Origin: Anthoceros angustus
Lineage: Eukaryota; Streptophyta; Anthocerotopsida; Anthocerotales; Anthocerotaceae
Reading direction: 5' to 3'
DNA: 64,000 nucleotides
NCBI GenBank assembly: GCA_010909165.1
Contig: MU008169.1
Span: forward strand, 1,922,001 to 1,986,000
The notes beneath the pieces are model-generated. The model was not told the DNA's origin. It did not search any database and saw only the letters and a program-made list of their open reading frames with translations. Shown in pieces: positions 21,798 through 34,245 of this stretch. Every line of letters starts with the position of its first letter. Position 1 is the first letter of the stretch. The translations under genes and the position numbers were made by a program.

Positions 21798-23136
21798 CTA
21801 CTGTAGGGAGTTCAGGAACAAAACTACGACGACAACCACACCTATCACAATGGGTATGCCGCTCACCAGGTAGAGGAAGCTAAACCCCTGCAGATGCACA
21901 GACCACGTCAGAACCTCTCCCTTGATCGATGAAACAAGTCATCTGTTTGAGACATGAAGTGGAATGCTCACCACCGCAGGCGGTAAAACCTCGCTCAGGT
22001 TCTTTTCCTCTTCCCCAGGGCCAATCTCAGAGGCTGCATCCCAGTCTGCTTGCGCAAGCTGAGCAGCTATCTTGGGATCTACCCCTGTCTTTGTCACTTT
22101 CGCATAAGGTGAAACCGCTGGAGGGGTTGGCACGAACTCCTCCTGTAAAAGGCAGAAACCAGGGCGGTTGGTGATCCATGTCCGCAGATTGGGAGGCCAC
22201 CGCCTCCAAAGCAGCATTCACAGGTCTACCTCCAAGTTTGGCCAGGAAGCCAGTTCCTTGGCAAGCTCCCGTAGCACAAGCCGGTCAGATGGGATCTTCC
22301 CTTCAAGAACCTTGTTCCATACAAGACATTCAGGTACATAAGGCCTCAAACCTGATGGAAACACAGCAGCTCACCGTCATACAAACTGGGAGGCTCAAGC
22401 TCGCACAACTCAACCAAATGTGCTCGCCTCGCCGCAAGCAATATGGACACGCACCTCTGCGAGCGCGTTTCCCATGTCTTCCCTGGAGCAGCCTCGCTCA
22501 TCCTCTACACCGAGCTGCCTCCTTCGTTCCACTTCCCGCGGATCCTCAATCATAACTGTCAGCCGCACCTAGCAAAAGCAAGATCAAACTCCTCAACAAG
22601 AATGAAACATGCGCACACTCCTCTCACACATCGGAAGAACGGACGATTACGCACCTCATTGGGAGTCATATCCCTTTTCTTCCTCAGAAGCTCCAGAATC
22701 TGCTTCCAAAACAAAACAACCGAAGCATGCATGCAATCAGACAACAACAAAAGCAACAAAAGCTTTAGCTCCACACTCCACACGGAGAAAGAAGAGAAAG
22801 CATACAAACCCTCGTGATCTCCCGCACATAGGCCTGATCCTCTTCATCTTCAGGAGAGACGGCCTCAGCTGCACTCCCTTCAGCTCCACCTCCTGCACCT
22901 CCCTCCCCGGAAGAGCTCCGCACTCCGAATCTCCTCCTACTCCTGGAAACCGGCTCCCATTGCCGCACCAGCTCGGATGCCGACTTACGCAAACAACCGA
23001 AGCTCGCTCCCGCCGAAATTGCAGGCAGCGAGGCACACCAGAGGCGGGACTGAGGCACAGAAAGCACAGCATTTCCGAGCACCAAGCTCGGGGCAGCAGG
23101 AACGTGCTGCAGCGTGAACGCTCCCAGATCCGCCAT
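21798..23136 (-). CDS. Y3IP1: Ycf3-interacting protein 1, chloroplastic (photosystem I assembly)
   Basis: Six exons: 23136-22810, 22699-22655, 22568-22455, 22310-22230, 22142-21972 and 21887-21798, encoding 275 aa, close to the usual length. Y3IP1 works with the plastid-encoded Ycf3 chaperone in thylakoid photosystem I assembly. Seen: an N-terminal stretch with transit-peptide character, an acidic linker, then ILELLRKKRDMTPNE, TVMIEDPREVERRRQLG, GKIPSDRLVLRELAKEL and PYAKVTKTGVDPKIA. A C-terminal membrane segment (GIPIVIGVVVVVVLFLN) ends in SLQ as in the family. All introns are GT-AG and each junction falls between codons. The ATG at 23136 begins MADLGAF; no in-frame upstream ATG was used. 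It is head-to-head with the KORRIGAN gene. Confidence 0.92.
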
Positions 23137-23560
23137 CGCTCCCTGCTCCAAGCGGCGGCAGGCACAAACAACTCGATCCGGCGGGTTTGCCCCCTGGAAC
23201 CGGGGCCTCGGGTTCGAACCGGGCTCCAGTTACCGGCCAGCAACGGTCACCGACGCGGTCCCCCCGTCACCACTGTACTTACCGGGACCAAGAGTGTAGG
23301 ACAGCCGAGCATGAGCGAGAGACAAGGCTCACCAAAGGAAAGTGAGAGCTTGGCCGAAGGACGGAGATGTCTGCGCCTGCCGCCTGACTCCCCCATTCCC
23401 TTCGACCGCTGTAGCCGCGGCTGGGGTTTGCAGCTGCGGCTCTGCGCGGAGCGGCATTGCGAAGTGCGTTCGCCTGCGCAGATCTGGGCGATGGCAATGA
23501 GGGAGTAGCTGCAGGCGCAGGCAGCAGCAGCCGCACGGCGGGCTCGGGGCAGGAGCAGCC
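23137..23560. promoter_or_regulatory. Bidirectional promoter between Y3IP1 and KORRIGAN
   Basis: The two start codons face away from each other with 424 bp between, so both promoters and 5' UTRs must share this GC-rich interval. A GGTTCGAACC palindrome near 23210, resembling a tRNA B-box, lies inside. No TATA box was assigned. Confidence 0.6.
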
Positions 23561-26120
23561 ATGTATAACGCCTGGGGAGGGACGGTGGAGATAGAGGCAT
23601 CCGTGGACAATGATGTCCACAGCCGCAACCTGGAGATTGACAGGGCGTCCGTCAAGAGTTTGGAGGCCTCGCAGCAGAGCTGGCTGCTCGGGGAAACAGA
23701 TCGGGCCAAGAAGAACAAGTTCATCGACCTGGGATGCGTGCAATGCAGCAAACGCCTGTTCCTCACTTTCGTGTGTTTGTTCCTTACCTTCGGGATTATA
23801 GCTGGCTTGGTTTCAGTTATAGTGAAGACAGCTCCCCGGAAGCATCATGTTCCCCCTGTCGTGGACAACTACACCCAGGCTTTGCACCACGCTTTGAGTT
23901 TCTTCGACGCGCAGAAATGTGAGTCGTGCATTTGGGAGGACGAGCATTCGAAGTTGTTTCGCGTGGATGTAGCCTGAGCTGTGGTTCGGAGTATGAGGGT
24001 TCTGGGAGGGGACTAATTTCGAAGCGTGTGTGGTGGTTGTTACGCAGCCGGTCATCTTCCCAAAGGATTGTACAATATCTCGTATCGAGGGGACTCGGGA
24101 ATGCAGGATGGACTTTCGCCTGACTCGCTTGGCGGGTACCCGGATTTGGTTGGAGGATACTACGATGCTGGAGACAATATTAAGTTCGGCTTTCCGCAGT
24201 CCTTTGCAATGACAGTGCTCAGCTGGTCGGTAATTGAATACCGGGCCAAGTACGAGGCCGCAGGAGAGTTGGACCACATTAGGGAAATCATCAAATGGGG
24301 CACAGATTACATGCTGAAGACGTTCAACAGCTCTGCCCCGCCAGGGCAGGTGGACAAGATATGGGCTCAGGTCTGTAACTGCCCGATTTTCACATTTTGG
24401 CTCCGTCCTGGTAGCAAGTAAATGCCTGGCAATTCTGAGGATTGTTTTTTTCTGTGCGGGTGCAGGTTGGGCAAGGTAACCCGAATGCCGGAGTGGCCAA
24501 TGATCACACGTGCTGGAATTCACCAGAGGAGATGAGGTACCCTAGACCATGTTACCCGGTTAGCCAAGGGGCAGATTTGGCTGCGGAGATGGGAGCTGCT
24601 TTGGCAGCAGCTTCCATCGTGTTCAGGGATAATGTAACATATTCTTCGAAGCTTCTGTTTGCTGCGCAATCAGTGTATGCATTCGCCACAGACTCCGGGA
24701 AGAGGAACCTCTACACTGTGGACGATCCGGATGCCCTCCAGTTCTATAATTCTAGTGGATATCGGGATGAGATCCTATGGGGTGGTGCCTGGTTGTATTA
24801 TGCAACAGGGAACATAACCTACCTGGACTACGTGACAAACGAAGAACGTGCTCTTGTAACACGCGTTGCGAACACACATGAGGATTACTACGGAGTTTTC
24901 TCGTGGGACAACAAACTTATTGCTGCACAGGTCTTCTGAATCGCTGAGCAAGAAATTGTTTTGTGCTGTGGACTGGGGTTGATCTTGGCACCACAGTCGT
25001 GCCCCCCCCGCCCCCCAAACGGCTTTTCTCTTTTTACATGTGGAGGCTCCTCATATTGCCTGTGTGTGCAGATGCTGTTGACAAGGCTTCGGATATTGCA
25101 AGGTCCTGGATACCCTTATGAGCTGCTTCTGAAGCAGTACAACAACCACACGGACATTGTGATGTGTTCTTATCTGCCGTATTATCCAAGTTTTAATAGA
25201 ACAAGAGGTGGGGAGTGGAAAGTTTGTGCTGTTGATTGACACTTGTAGGATTGTACAACGTGTGCCCTACAAGAGGTTGTGGTGCTTGGTGATATGTGTC
25301 ACTTGTTATTAATTTGTTTGATGTCCTTCCTGCAGATGGTTTAATAATTATGAACCACAACGCCCCTGGCACGCTGTTCTATACGGTGAATGCAGCTTTC
25401 CTAGCAGCCCTGTACGCAGATTACCTTGAAGCTGCAGACATTCCAGGCTGGCATTGTGATTCATATTTCCAAAAAGTGGAGGAGCTGAGGACTTTTGCAA
25501 GATATCAGGTAAGGCTGGTTCTGTGTCTGTTTCGTTTGTTCGTCGTCAGCTGTTGTCTCGGGTTCCATCATGCTCGCACTGTCTTCTGGCCTTTATTGGA
25601 ACGCGTAGTATGTAATTAGCACACTGTATACATACAGACCATGTTGGTTCTGTTTCATTTGCGGATTTGTCTGTTGTCTTATGCACCCACCATTGTTGGC
25701 TCACAGATCGATTACATCCTGGGGAAGAACTCAAAAGGCATGAGCTATGTTGTTGGGTTCGGGAACAAGTATCCTCTCCAAGTCCATCATCGTGCAGCAT
25801 CGACCCCAACCGACAAAACCGTGTATGGTTGCCAAGATGGTTTCAGATGGTTGAACAGCACCCAACCCAACCCCCATGTGCTTGTGGGTGCACTGGTATC
25901 TGGGCCATTCAACGGCACTGATGCTTTCAAAGACGAGCGCCGAAACTACAACACCTCGGAGCCAACGCTCCACGGTAATGCGGGGCTGGTGGCTGCTCTC
26001 GTAGCTCTTTCCGAGGTTGACTCTCCAAACACCCCGAAGCTGGATGTCAACTCCATCTTTGCATCCATCCCTCCCATGTACCCGACCACTCCTCCACCAC
26101 CCCCTCCATACGCACCTTGA
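23561..26120 (+). CDS. KOR1: KORRIGAN-type membrane-anchored endo-1,4-beta-glucanase (GH9)
   Basis: Six exons: 23561-23918, 24048-24370, 24466-24930, 25072-25207, 25336-25508 and 25707-26120, encoding 622 aa, almost exactly the KOR1 length. KORRIGAN is a type II membrane endoglucanase that works with the cellulose synthase complex. Visible: a cytosolic tail with [10 protein letters not shown], a membrane anchor (about 66-87), then the GH9 domain with [12 protein letters not shown] (catalytic Asp pair), [35 protein letters not shown], a HHRAAS histidine block and [15 protein letters not shown] (acid/base Glu). The C-terminus is proline-rich ([11 protein letters not shown]), as in the family. 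Introns are GT-AG and about 75-200 bp. Catalytic residues look intact. Confidence 0.95.
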
Positions 26121-28613
26121 TCCTCCCTATCTACAACAGGCCTGCATCTGGAGCCAGCACAAACCTCGAAGACGAGTCAGGCATGATGATACTCTCCTGA
26201 GATTCTGCAGTCGTCCGGAGAACCCAGCCAGTGGAGACTAACCGGAGCAGTGTGAGAGGCCGTGTTGTGCAGATTATCTAACGAAATTTTCGTCCAGCTG
26301 AATGCTCGACAGCGACGCTGGGGTGAGCATCCATCGTGACACCCATAGTAGCAAGGGCAAACTGTTGTCCTTGAATGATTAGAAGCAGTTTGTGTAGCTT
26401 ATGTACGAGTATTACTTTGATTGGTTTGCAAGCTTGCTCGGTTTCAGAGTTGAGCTTTGGCAGGTTCAATAACATTGGCAGCTTGGCCACAACAGAGTCT
26501 GCCTCAAGAGGGCCTGTAAATTACAGCACGAGAACCAGCCGGGATGGGCATGGGCATGGTCTCCTGTGTTCACCAATGTGTACAACCGACTTTTCATGGC
26601 CGCAAGCTTCACAATTTTGATTCCTAGAACTTCCATTTTCACATCTCCATTCTTCTGTGTAGCTTCGCATGCGTGTATCTCACAAGCTTGTACGTTTTAA
26701 ACTCTTCGCAGTCACCGAGTCCAGATCTTTTCTGGGACCAGCTCAGGAAAGGAAGGGCTTTTGCTTTCTTGCAGCAAAGAGTGCCATACAATATGCTGTG
26801 GTACGGGTGCTGTGCACAGCTGTGTCTTACCAGACTGGAGCATGTCAACCTGTTATTGTATCCATGTGGCTGTCATATCCATTGAACCCAAGTATGTATG
26901 CATGTATAAACAGCAGGAGAAGACGTACGGGTGAATGGCACCGATACATACATATACATACGTACATATGTATGTATACTGCGTCCTCTCGAGTCCAGCT
27001 TACTATCTGAAGGAAGCTTGTGCACAGCAGAGCCCCTCGGGTCCCCTGCATTCCGTCTGGGCCGGGTTAGGGCTGGGTTAAGTTAACCTCCAGTGCGGTG
27101 CATTACCTTGGTGTGAAGATGCGATGCAATCGAGTGGAGCCCCCGGCACGTGGCCGGCTTTTATTTACAAGGCGCACAAAAATTCGGCATTGGCCTAGGC
27201 GCCATTTATGTAGGTACATATTTGAGAAATGGTGGTGTACGGCCTTGAGTCGTGAATCGTGAAAAAACGCAGGGCAACAGCGGGCAGGCTCTACAGTATC
27301 ACTCACTCACCAGACTCTCCAGGACAGCAACTCCGAAACCATAGCTTCCTTCCAGGCGGGCCGGGTGTTGTGTGTGAACAAGGCTCCTTTCTCCCTGCCC
27401 TCCTGCTTTCCTTCCCCTTGCCGGCTCTAGGTCTGTGTTTGTGCAGATCTCGCCAAGGCTGCGTCTGCGTCTGCGTTGCCGTTGGAGTTGCTGGATCCGA
27501 GCTGGTTGTGTGCTCCATCTTGGCCTTGCCTTGCCCCGGGCCTCGCAAAATGGAGTGGAATGGAGTGGAGCGCGGTACCGGATTGAGGGGGTGATGAGTG
27601 AGCGGGTTGCTTCATTTCTTGGCGGTTTCACGATCGGCTGTGCTGGCTTGCTTCTTTGGGAGAGGAGGCGGGGGCATTGGGAGTTTGAGACGAGGAGTCG
27701 CAGTGCAGTGAGTGCTGAATTCTTCCCGCAGCGTGTCCTGCGTCCGGGAGCGGTTAGGATTGCGTTGCATCGTCCCCGCCCGTTTCGTCCTGCTGTTGCT
27801 CCGCATTGGAGGAATTGTCTTGGCTCGGCGATGATTGGTCTGTGATGGCGGCGTTTTCTTGAGATTCAATCCCGACGGGCGCGGGCCTATTGGGGGACGA
27901 GCTTGGCGCGCTTTTCGGACCTCTGTCAACGGATTCTGCGGCTGGTTGTTTCTGGGGACGAGCTCAGGGCGTGGAGGAGCTGGCAGCGGGTGCTGTGTTT
28001 TGTGTTGGAATCAGGTTGATGAGGGTGAGGGAGGCGGGACCCGGATCGGTTGTGTGGGTTTGGGAGGTCGCATTTGGGGATGACGGGGTGGAGGATGACC
28101 GGGGCGGGTGGGCTGATCTGAGCTGAGAGGCAAGAGTGTGTGTTGGAGTCTGCATGCCGGTTCGGGCATCTCTTGCAGGGCGGAGAGGAGGGGGAGCGAG
28201 GCTGGCGTTTGCACTGACGGTTCAGTTACCGTTGGCATGAGGACTCGGAGGCGGTTGGTTTGAGCAGATCCCAGCCTGCAGGTGGCATGCCGCGCTTCGC
28301 ACCGCTGGGAAGCCTCGCCGGCATCATGATTGGCTGTTCCCAGGGGCACCCAACACTGCGCCTTACCAGCCCAGCTCGGATCCCGCAGGCGTCCATGGTG
28401 CCGGGATAGGACAGGTCTGCAGCTACGCTACGTATGCAGGAATGGGGCAGGAGGTGGACTTGTTCCTCTGTTGCAGCCTGGTAGTTGCGCTTGTGCGGAA
28501 GGTGCTGAATTTGCTGCCCCCAGTTTGTGTACAGATGGTGATTTCCTCACGCATTCCGCTCGTTTGACGTCTGGTGGTGCTTACTCGAGGGGGAGGCAGC
28601 GGGCCGATTCAGT
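26121..28613. other. Intergenic region between KORRIGAN and the fucosyltransferase-family gene
   Basis: About 2.5 kb. A short (CATA)n-like tract lies at about 26940-26980. The GC-rich stretch 27250-28600 has many short open frames on both strands, none recognised; it probably includes the promoter and 5' UTR, perhaps with untranslated exons, of the downstream gene. Confidence 0.45.
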
Positions 28614-31548
28614 ATGCTACGGCAGTCACAGGCCCAAGCGCAAGGGCAGGGCAGGCGGATTAGGTTACGTAGCGGAAGCTTGATCATGCGTCTCATCTGG
28701 GTCACTGGGTACTTCAGCGTCACACTGGCGGCACTGTTGTCTACCTATCTCTTTCCAGCTCTGCTCTCCGGCTTGCGCTCGGAACTGTACACCTCCTCAG
28801 ACAGGTTGCTCAAGGTGGGTGTTTCGCTTGCTCGTTGCGTGCGCGCATTGAGACTGGGGTGGCTTCAGGTTCGGGGAGATGGCAGCTGGTGTCTCATATG
28901 TTCGTCCTTCTCGTCTCCAGGCCGACACGGGATTACCAGGCTTCACCAGCTCAGAGATGAGCTGGAAGCAAGAAAATTTACCTCCTCATTTGTCCAGGTG
29001 GATGAATTCGCAAGAGAATCCTTTGCAACAGAAGGAAACTTATCGTAAGGTGAGGTCTCCTTGCACCCAGTGGGGTCTCAGTTGTGCTAGAGCATGTAGA
29101 CTATTTTTTTCCGGAAAGCTTGTACGGGCTGCTCCCTCATTCACCTTGCATCTTCCTAGTCCCAAATGTTCGGGTCTGCACTCACCGCTAGCTCAAAGTA
29201 TTGCATCCCAGTGAAAGAGAGGTATGAAGAAATCATGAGAATGTAGTGCCACGGATTCACATGCTTGCAAGGTTCTTGAGTCTGACCATGGTTGGTGCAC
29301 TGTTGGTGCTCTGAAGCTATGGAAACCTCCCGTGAACCGAGGATTTGGAGAATGTGTGGACCCAAGCCCAAGATACACGCGTATGCCTCCTCTCATTTAA
29401 CAAAAGGCTGCTCGGTGGTTGACGTGTGACATGATTTTAGCCCAAGTTTTCCCTAGATGGGTGAAGTTCTAAGTCTTTACGAGTCCGGCCCTGTATGACC
29501 ATGGCAGCTCCGGGGACATCAAAAGGCTATTTGCTAGTAAGCAGCAACGGAGGCCTTAACCAAATGCGAGCAGGGGTAGGTTTCGGTTTCTTAAAAAGTA
29601 TCTGCATGTCGGGCTGCGTTCTGGAAGAGGCCTGTTGTTTCACCTCACCTTGTCTCACTGGCTTGGGCTGTGCAGATTTGTGACATGGTAGCAATCGCAC
29701 GTATCATAAATGCAACTTTGGTTGTCCCAGAACTGGACACGGGATCGTTCTGGCAAGATTCTAGGTGAAGACTCTCACACTTTGACATGAGATCATGATT
29801 CTTGCTCTCACTGGTTCTCGTCACATTCTCATTTTATGGCTGACTATCCGCTGTGCAGCAATTTCTCGGATATTTTTGACGTGAATCATTTTATCAAAGC
29901 TTTGGAGAAGGACGTGGAAGTTGTTGTGAAGCTGCCTGAGGAGTATCGCCACTCGCCAAAGGCTTCTAAACAGTTTAGAAGCTGGTCAGGCATGGAGTAC
30001 TATGAGGAGGATATCGCCAGCCTGTGGGAGGACCACAAGGTTTGCATCATATCTGCTTTTGGCATTATATGCATCTTGCACACGAATTCTGTTCTTATGT
30101 GCACTGGTTGTGCAGGTCATCAAGGCTGTAAAAACAGACTCTCGCCTGGCCAACAATGACCTGCCAGCTGATATCCAGAAATTGAGGTGCCGTGTGCATT
30201 ATGATGCTCTTCAGTTTGCACCTCGAATCAAAGCTTTTGGAGAGGTATGCTTTGCTGCTACATTGTATTAGTTGGTTGGTGTAACTTGACAGAGTTTTAT
30301 GACATCAACTCTACGGCACTGAGCAGAAGCTCGTGGAGAGGATGAGGGCCGATGGACCTTACATAGCATTACATTTGCGATATGAGAAGGATATGTTGGC
30401 ATTTAGTGGCTGCACACATGGTCTCACTGAGGAAGAAGCCGAGGAGCTCACTCGGATCAGGTATCGACTTTGCGGAGTACCTTACCATCAGACTGGGGAT
30501 AGGGTCAGGAGTTGAAAGGTGTTTGCTGAAAGTGATCCGCCCATGCCATGGTCTATGCTGCAGAGAGGAAACTAAACACTGGAGAGTGAAAGAGATCAAC
30601 TCGACGGAACAGCGAGAGAAGGGTTTCTGTCCTCTTACTCCAAGAGAGGTTGGCATTTTTCTAAGCGGGCTTGGTTATCCTAACGAAACGCGGATCTACA
30701 TTGCCGCTGGAGAAATCTACGGGGGCCAGAAACGAATGATGGACCTTAGTTCGCACTTTCCCAACTTGATGCGCAAGGTCTGCTTCTCTCACGTAGTCAT
30801 ACTTGGTAGCTTCTGGACTTCTGTCGTCTGTCTAAATATTGGGGATCCACTGCTGCTCAGGAGACTATTGCCAGTCGCGGAGAACTCGCGCCCTTCGCGC
30901 AACACGCCTCTCAGATGGCTGCCTTGGATTACATCGTCTCGGTAGCGAGTGATGTGTTCGTGCCCTCATACTCGGGGAACATGGCAAGGGCAGTGGAAGG
31001 CCATAGGCGGTTCAATGGACACTTGAAAACCATCATTCCTGACAGGTAGAGGAGCCTTGATTCAATAACGCGATTTATTTCCTAGTCTGTAGGTCTCTTT
31101 CTAACCGACAAATGTTGTTGTGACTTCAGGAAAGAGTTGGTGGCACTGTTTGACAAGTTGGACAGGGGTGAGCTGACTGAGGGTGACGAATTATCTGCAG
31201 CTATCACCGAGCTTCACAGACGCAGGTACGTCTACTCGCACATATCATGCCCACTGCACTGATTGTCCTCCTGGTCGGCATATTTGATTACTCACTGTAA
31301 CCAGTTGTTATATCCTCTGCAGGCAAGGAGGCCCCCGGAAAAGGAAAGGGCCATTATCAGGTAGTAGAGGAAAAGACCGTTTCAGGACAGAAGAGGCGTT
31401 CTACACCAACCCCAATCCTGATTGCATCTGTCAGAAAGCCAGCACTGCTGGTGAACTAGGTAAGGCCGGTATCACATACAACAGTATTTCTCAAAGACAT
31501 GACTCAAAAGGGATGACGGAGGTGAAGAAGGGCCTCCATTCACATTAG
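28614..31548 (+). CDS. Plant O-fucosyltransferase-family protein (GT106/OFUT group, PAGR-like)
   Basis: Eleven exons by eye: 28614-28814, 28921-29049, 29474-29575, 29676-29764, 29859-30039, 30116-30244, 30327-30460, 30564-30777, 30861-31045, 31130-31225 and 31323-31548, about 561 aa. An N-terminal anchor (about residues 25-48) implies a type II Golgi protein. Family blocks are [40 protein letters not shown], the nucleotide-sugar-site motif [28 protein letters not shown] and [14 protein letters not shown]; the end resembles [10 protein letters not shown] of the family. Some members act in pectin or rhamnogalacturonan synthesis, so the exact donor and acceptor are not known here. The third exon's left edge and the 3' end are uncertain: a good GTAAGG donor at about 31459 may lead to another exon near 31646. 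Confidence 0.88.
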
Positions 31549-31926
31549 TTGGTCATCTTGGAGGGGAAATTATGTGTGTGTGCACTCATGTCCTAGCCCA
31601 ATCGCTCCTCCAACTATATTTATTCTGCATGCCTTTCAATTCAGGGGGGTTACCCGTGGCGGCGACAACTGCCAGGATTTACAGCAAGGGATTCATTGTA
31701 TGCATGGAGGCAATAGCTGATAATTCATTCAATACCGGGGTCCCAAAGTTCGAGAGCTCGCTACCTGACACAATATCACACCTGTTAGCACCACGAGAGC
31801 GTCAAATGACCCTCCTTGTGGGTGGTGAAGAAATTCATTGGCTGATGGGTAAGACACTCACCATTCTGCCCCCCTTGGGGATAGAGAAGGACGTGGTAGA
31901 GAAAGAATCGAGCAGCCCGGGCAACG

Positions 31927-33360
31927 CTACGCCATGGCTCCTTCCAAGAAAGACGCCTGCTTCCTTTGCCGATCCTCATACGAAGGCTCGGTAGGGCGGA
32001 GCAGGAGTGGGATATGCCTGCCCCCACACTTTCCCCTACTCGGCTCGCGCGCCACACCCGCCTCCGGCAGCTGCGCTACCACATCCCGTAACAGCTCGGC
32101 TGAAACGAGCGTCTCGTTCAACAAAGACCCGACATGGGAACGCAGCTGCCTGGCCGCCTCCTGGGAGCAGGAGAAGGCCACGCCCTGAAAGCTGCAAGCG
32201 CGAAGCAGCAGCGGCCTTTCCGACGCCATCACATACTGCGGCTTCCTCCCCGTCCTCTCCACGTCAAGCAGCTCGTCCACAACTCCCGGCAGCTCCTTCC
32301 CTTCACCAACCATAAACAACACCGCTGCAATGCACCGCACCTGGTGCCACAAAAACGCGTTCCCCTTCAACCTCAGCACCCACATCCCCCCCGAACCCCT
32401 AACCGGGAACACCCCGATCTCGCTGATCGTCCTCACATAATTATGGACATTGGCCGCATCCATCTTGCAAAAATTCCGAAAATCATGCTCCCCGGCCAGC
32501 TTCCCGCACGCCTCCTGCATCAGCCCGACATCCAACCCCTGCTCCAGGAAGAAGTACGAGTACTCCCGCCCCAGGCAGCTAAACCTAGCGCTGAAGGACT
32601 CCGGCACCGGGCACCACCCCAGCACCCGAATATCCCCCGGCAGAGCCCGGTTCAGCACTCGGACGTAATCCACCTCCCCTTCCTCCTCCTCCGCGGCCGC
32701 CATGGCCGCCATCTCCTGCTCCTCCCGCGACAAGCCCTGGCCGCCTCAACCCTATCCCGCCCCAAACCCTGGCCCGGTCCTCCTCCCGCCTCCTTCCGGC
32801 TGGATCTCAGCCGGAGAGCCACCACCTGCCCGCCGCCGACACCCCCTGTCCGTCCGCCCGCACCGGGAATACCCCGCCTCCGCCCGACTACCCACCAGCA
32901 GCCTCGTGTGCTCCAGGGCGGAGAACAGCGCCTGCTCCACCGTCTTCACGCTCCCCGGCTGGGATGCGAAGCCCTGATACCCGGCCCCGATGTACATGAG
33001 CTTGAGCGCCACATGCCGCCTGCCGTAGTGCGCCATGTCTCCCCCCGCGCCATCCTTTCTCCGCTTCCGCCTGCCCCTGCCCCTGCCATCGCCCTGCTCG
33101 GTGCTGGGAGCTTGCCCCGTTCCGTTGCCGATGCCAGTGCCGTTGAAAGGACGCTGAGGCTCCTCGTCCGCGACAGCGCCGGCCGTGCGTAGGCGAGAAT
33201 TCTCCGCCTCCAGAAGCTCAACTCTGAGCTGCAACGCGATCACTCTGGCCTGGAGCTCCGCGATGCACCTCTGAGCATCTGCCACGAACTCCGCCTCCAT
33301 GGACAAGCATCGCCACCGAGCCCGCCAACCAGCCTTCTTCGCCAGCAGCTTCACTACCAT
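31927..33360 (-). CDS. DEG1: tRNA pseudouridine(38/39) synthase, DEG1/PUS3 type (TruA family), with apparent frameshifts
   Basis: TruA-family enzyme that isomerises uridines 38 and 39 of the tRNA anticodon arm. The N-terminal part (33360 to about 32850) has a coiled-coil-like leader, a Lys/Arg-rich stretch and the core ending YSRCGRTDRG with the catalytic Asp. The C-terminal part (32720-31927) has DYVRVLNRALPGDIRVLGW, SARFSCLGREY, GEHDFRNFCKMD, NAFLWHQVRC and EPSYEDRQ, all strongly DEG1-like. Between them the frame is lost: the expected V-S-A-x-G-Q-V-V-A-L stretch is split by two apparent single-base losses in G runs near 32830-32850, and a further frame change lies in the non-conserved linker before about 32730. 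Assembly error in homopolymers or recent decay are both possible. An ATG at 33300 is an alternative start. Convergent with the fucosyltransferase-family gene. Confidence 0.8.
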
Positions 33361-33910
33361 CGACACATCATGAGTATGCACATCTCTCACTTTCTCTCGT
33401 GCATCTCATTCGTATATTATAAATGTAGTGAGCTTTATGGAATAAAGCTTCCATTTGACGTTCCATGTAAACCATAGGCTTGCAAATCGATACCGCGATC
33501 GCAGAGGTGAAAACAAAGGCAGGCACGTGGTTAGGCATACATGTTGGAGGGATGGATGTCCCATCCGAAACCGAAGGACGCTGTCCTCCGTGATCACGTG
33601 GCTTTACAGGCCGTACCCGTAGCCTTAACCCCAGATGGACGGTTCTGGGATTATTTTGGGCAAAAAAATAGCGGATATCAATTTAAAAGCTGTTTGAGCC
33701 TGTAATTAATTGATTTTAATTTTAAAAAATGAGGAAGGGGATCTCTTTGCCGAGGGCTTTCCAACTCAATCTCATTTGGCTCAATCCATGGAGAGATGGT
33801 TGTGGCATGCCATTTGAAACAATTGGCGGGGGTAGTGAGATGTAAGTTTCGTGGGCAGGTTTGGAGCACTCGATGCTGAGATGCAGGAACTCAATACACC
33901 ATCGGGAAGT
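33361..33910. other. Upstream region of the DEG1 gene
   Basis: About 550 bp between the DEG1 start and the left LTR of the copia element. AT-rich in part; no gene seen. It should include the DEG1 promoter. Confidence 0.5.
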
Positions 33911-34130
33911 AAAGCGGGGCAAGATGCAGTAATTGAGCAATGATAATTGTAGGATTAAGGCTGAATGCATGTACTTATAATTATACAAGTGCGGTTGTAA
34001 AAGCGCTCTTGTCGAAGTCACGATGGTAACGACGAGCTGTTATGCGGCAACTAAGCATTTATCTCGTGTGCACGAAACGTGCCCTAATGGCTAATGGTCG
34101 ATGGGCGAAGCTCAATCCGTGGCTCCAACA
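33911..34130 (-). repeat. 3' LTR of the copia element
   Basis: About 220 bp. On the minus strand it begins TGTTGGAGCC right after a G-rich polypurine tract and ends GCCCCGCTTTA. It shares most of its length with 45302-45486 and with a fragment at about 44120-44250. Confidence 0.75.
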
Positions 34131-34245
34131 CCCCCCGCCAGTTCCAACAATCTTCAGTCCAGTCTCCGAACACAGAGATGAAAACTCGAAGTTGCTGAAG
34201 CATAACGCTAGCAGTGGTGGTGCGGAATTAAGGACCTCCCCCTTC

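Noticed and set aside
32134-33192. Plus-strand open frame of 352 codons
   Set aside because: Antisense shadow of the DEG1 gene, Pro/His/Arg-rich, with no recognisable domain.
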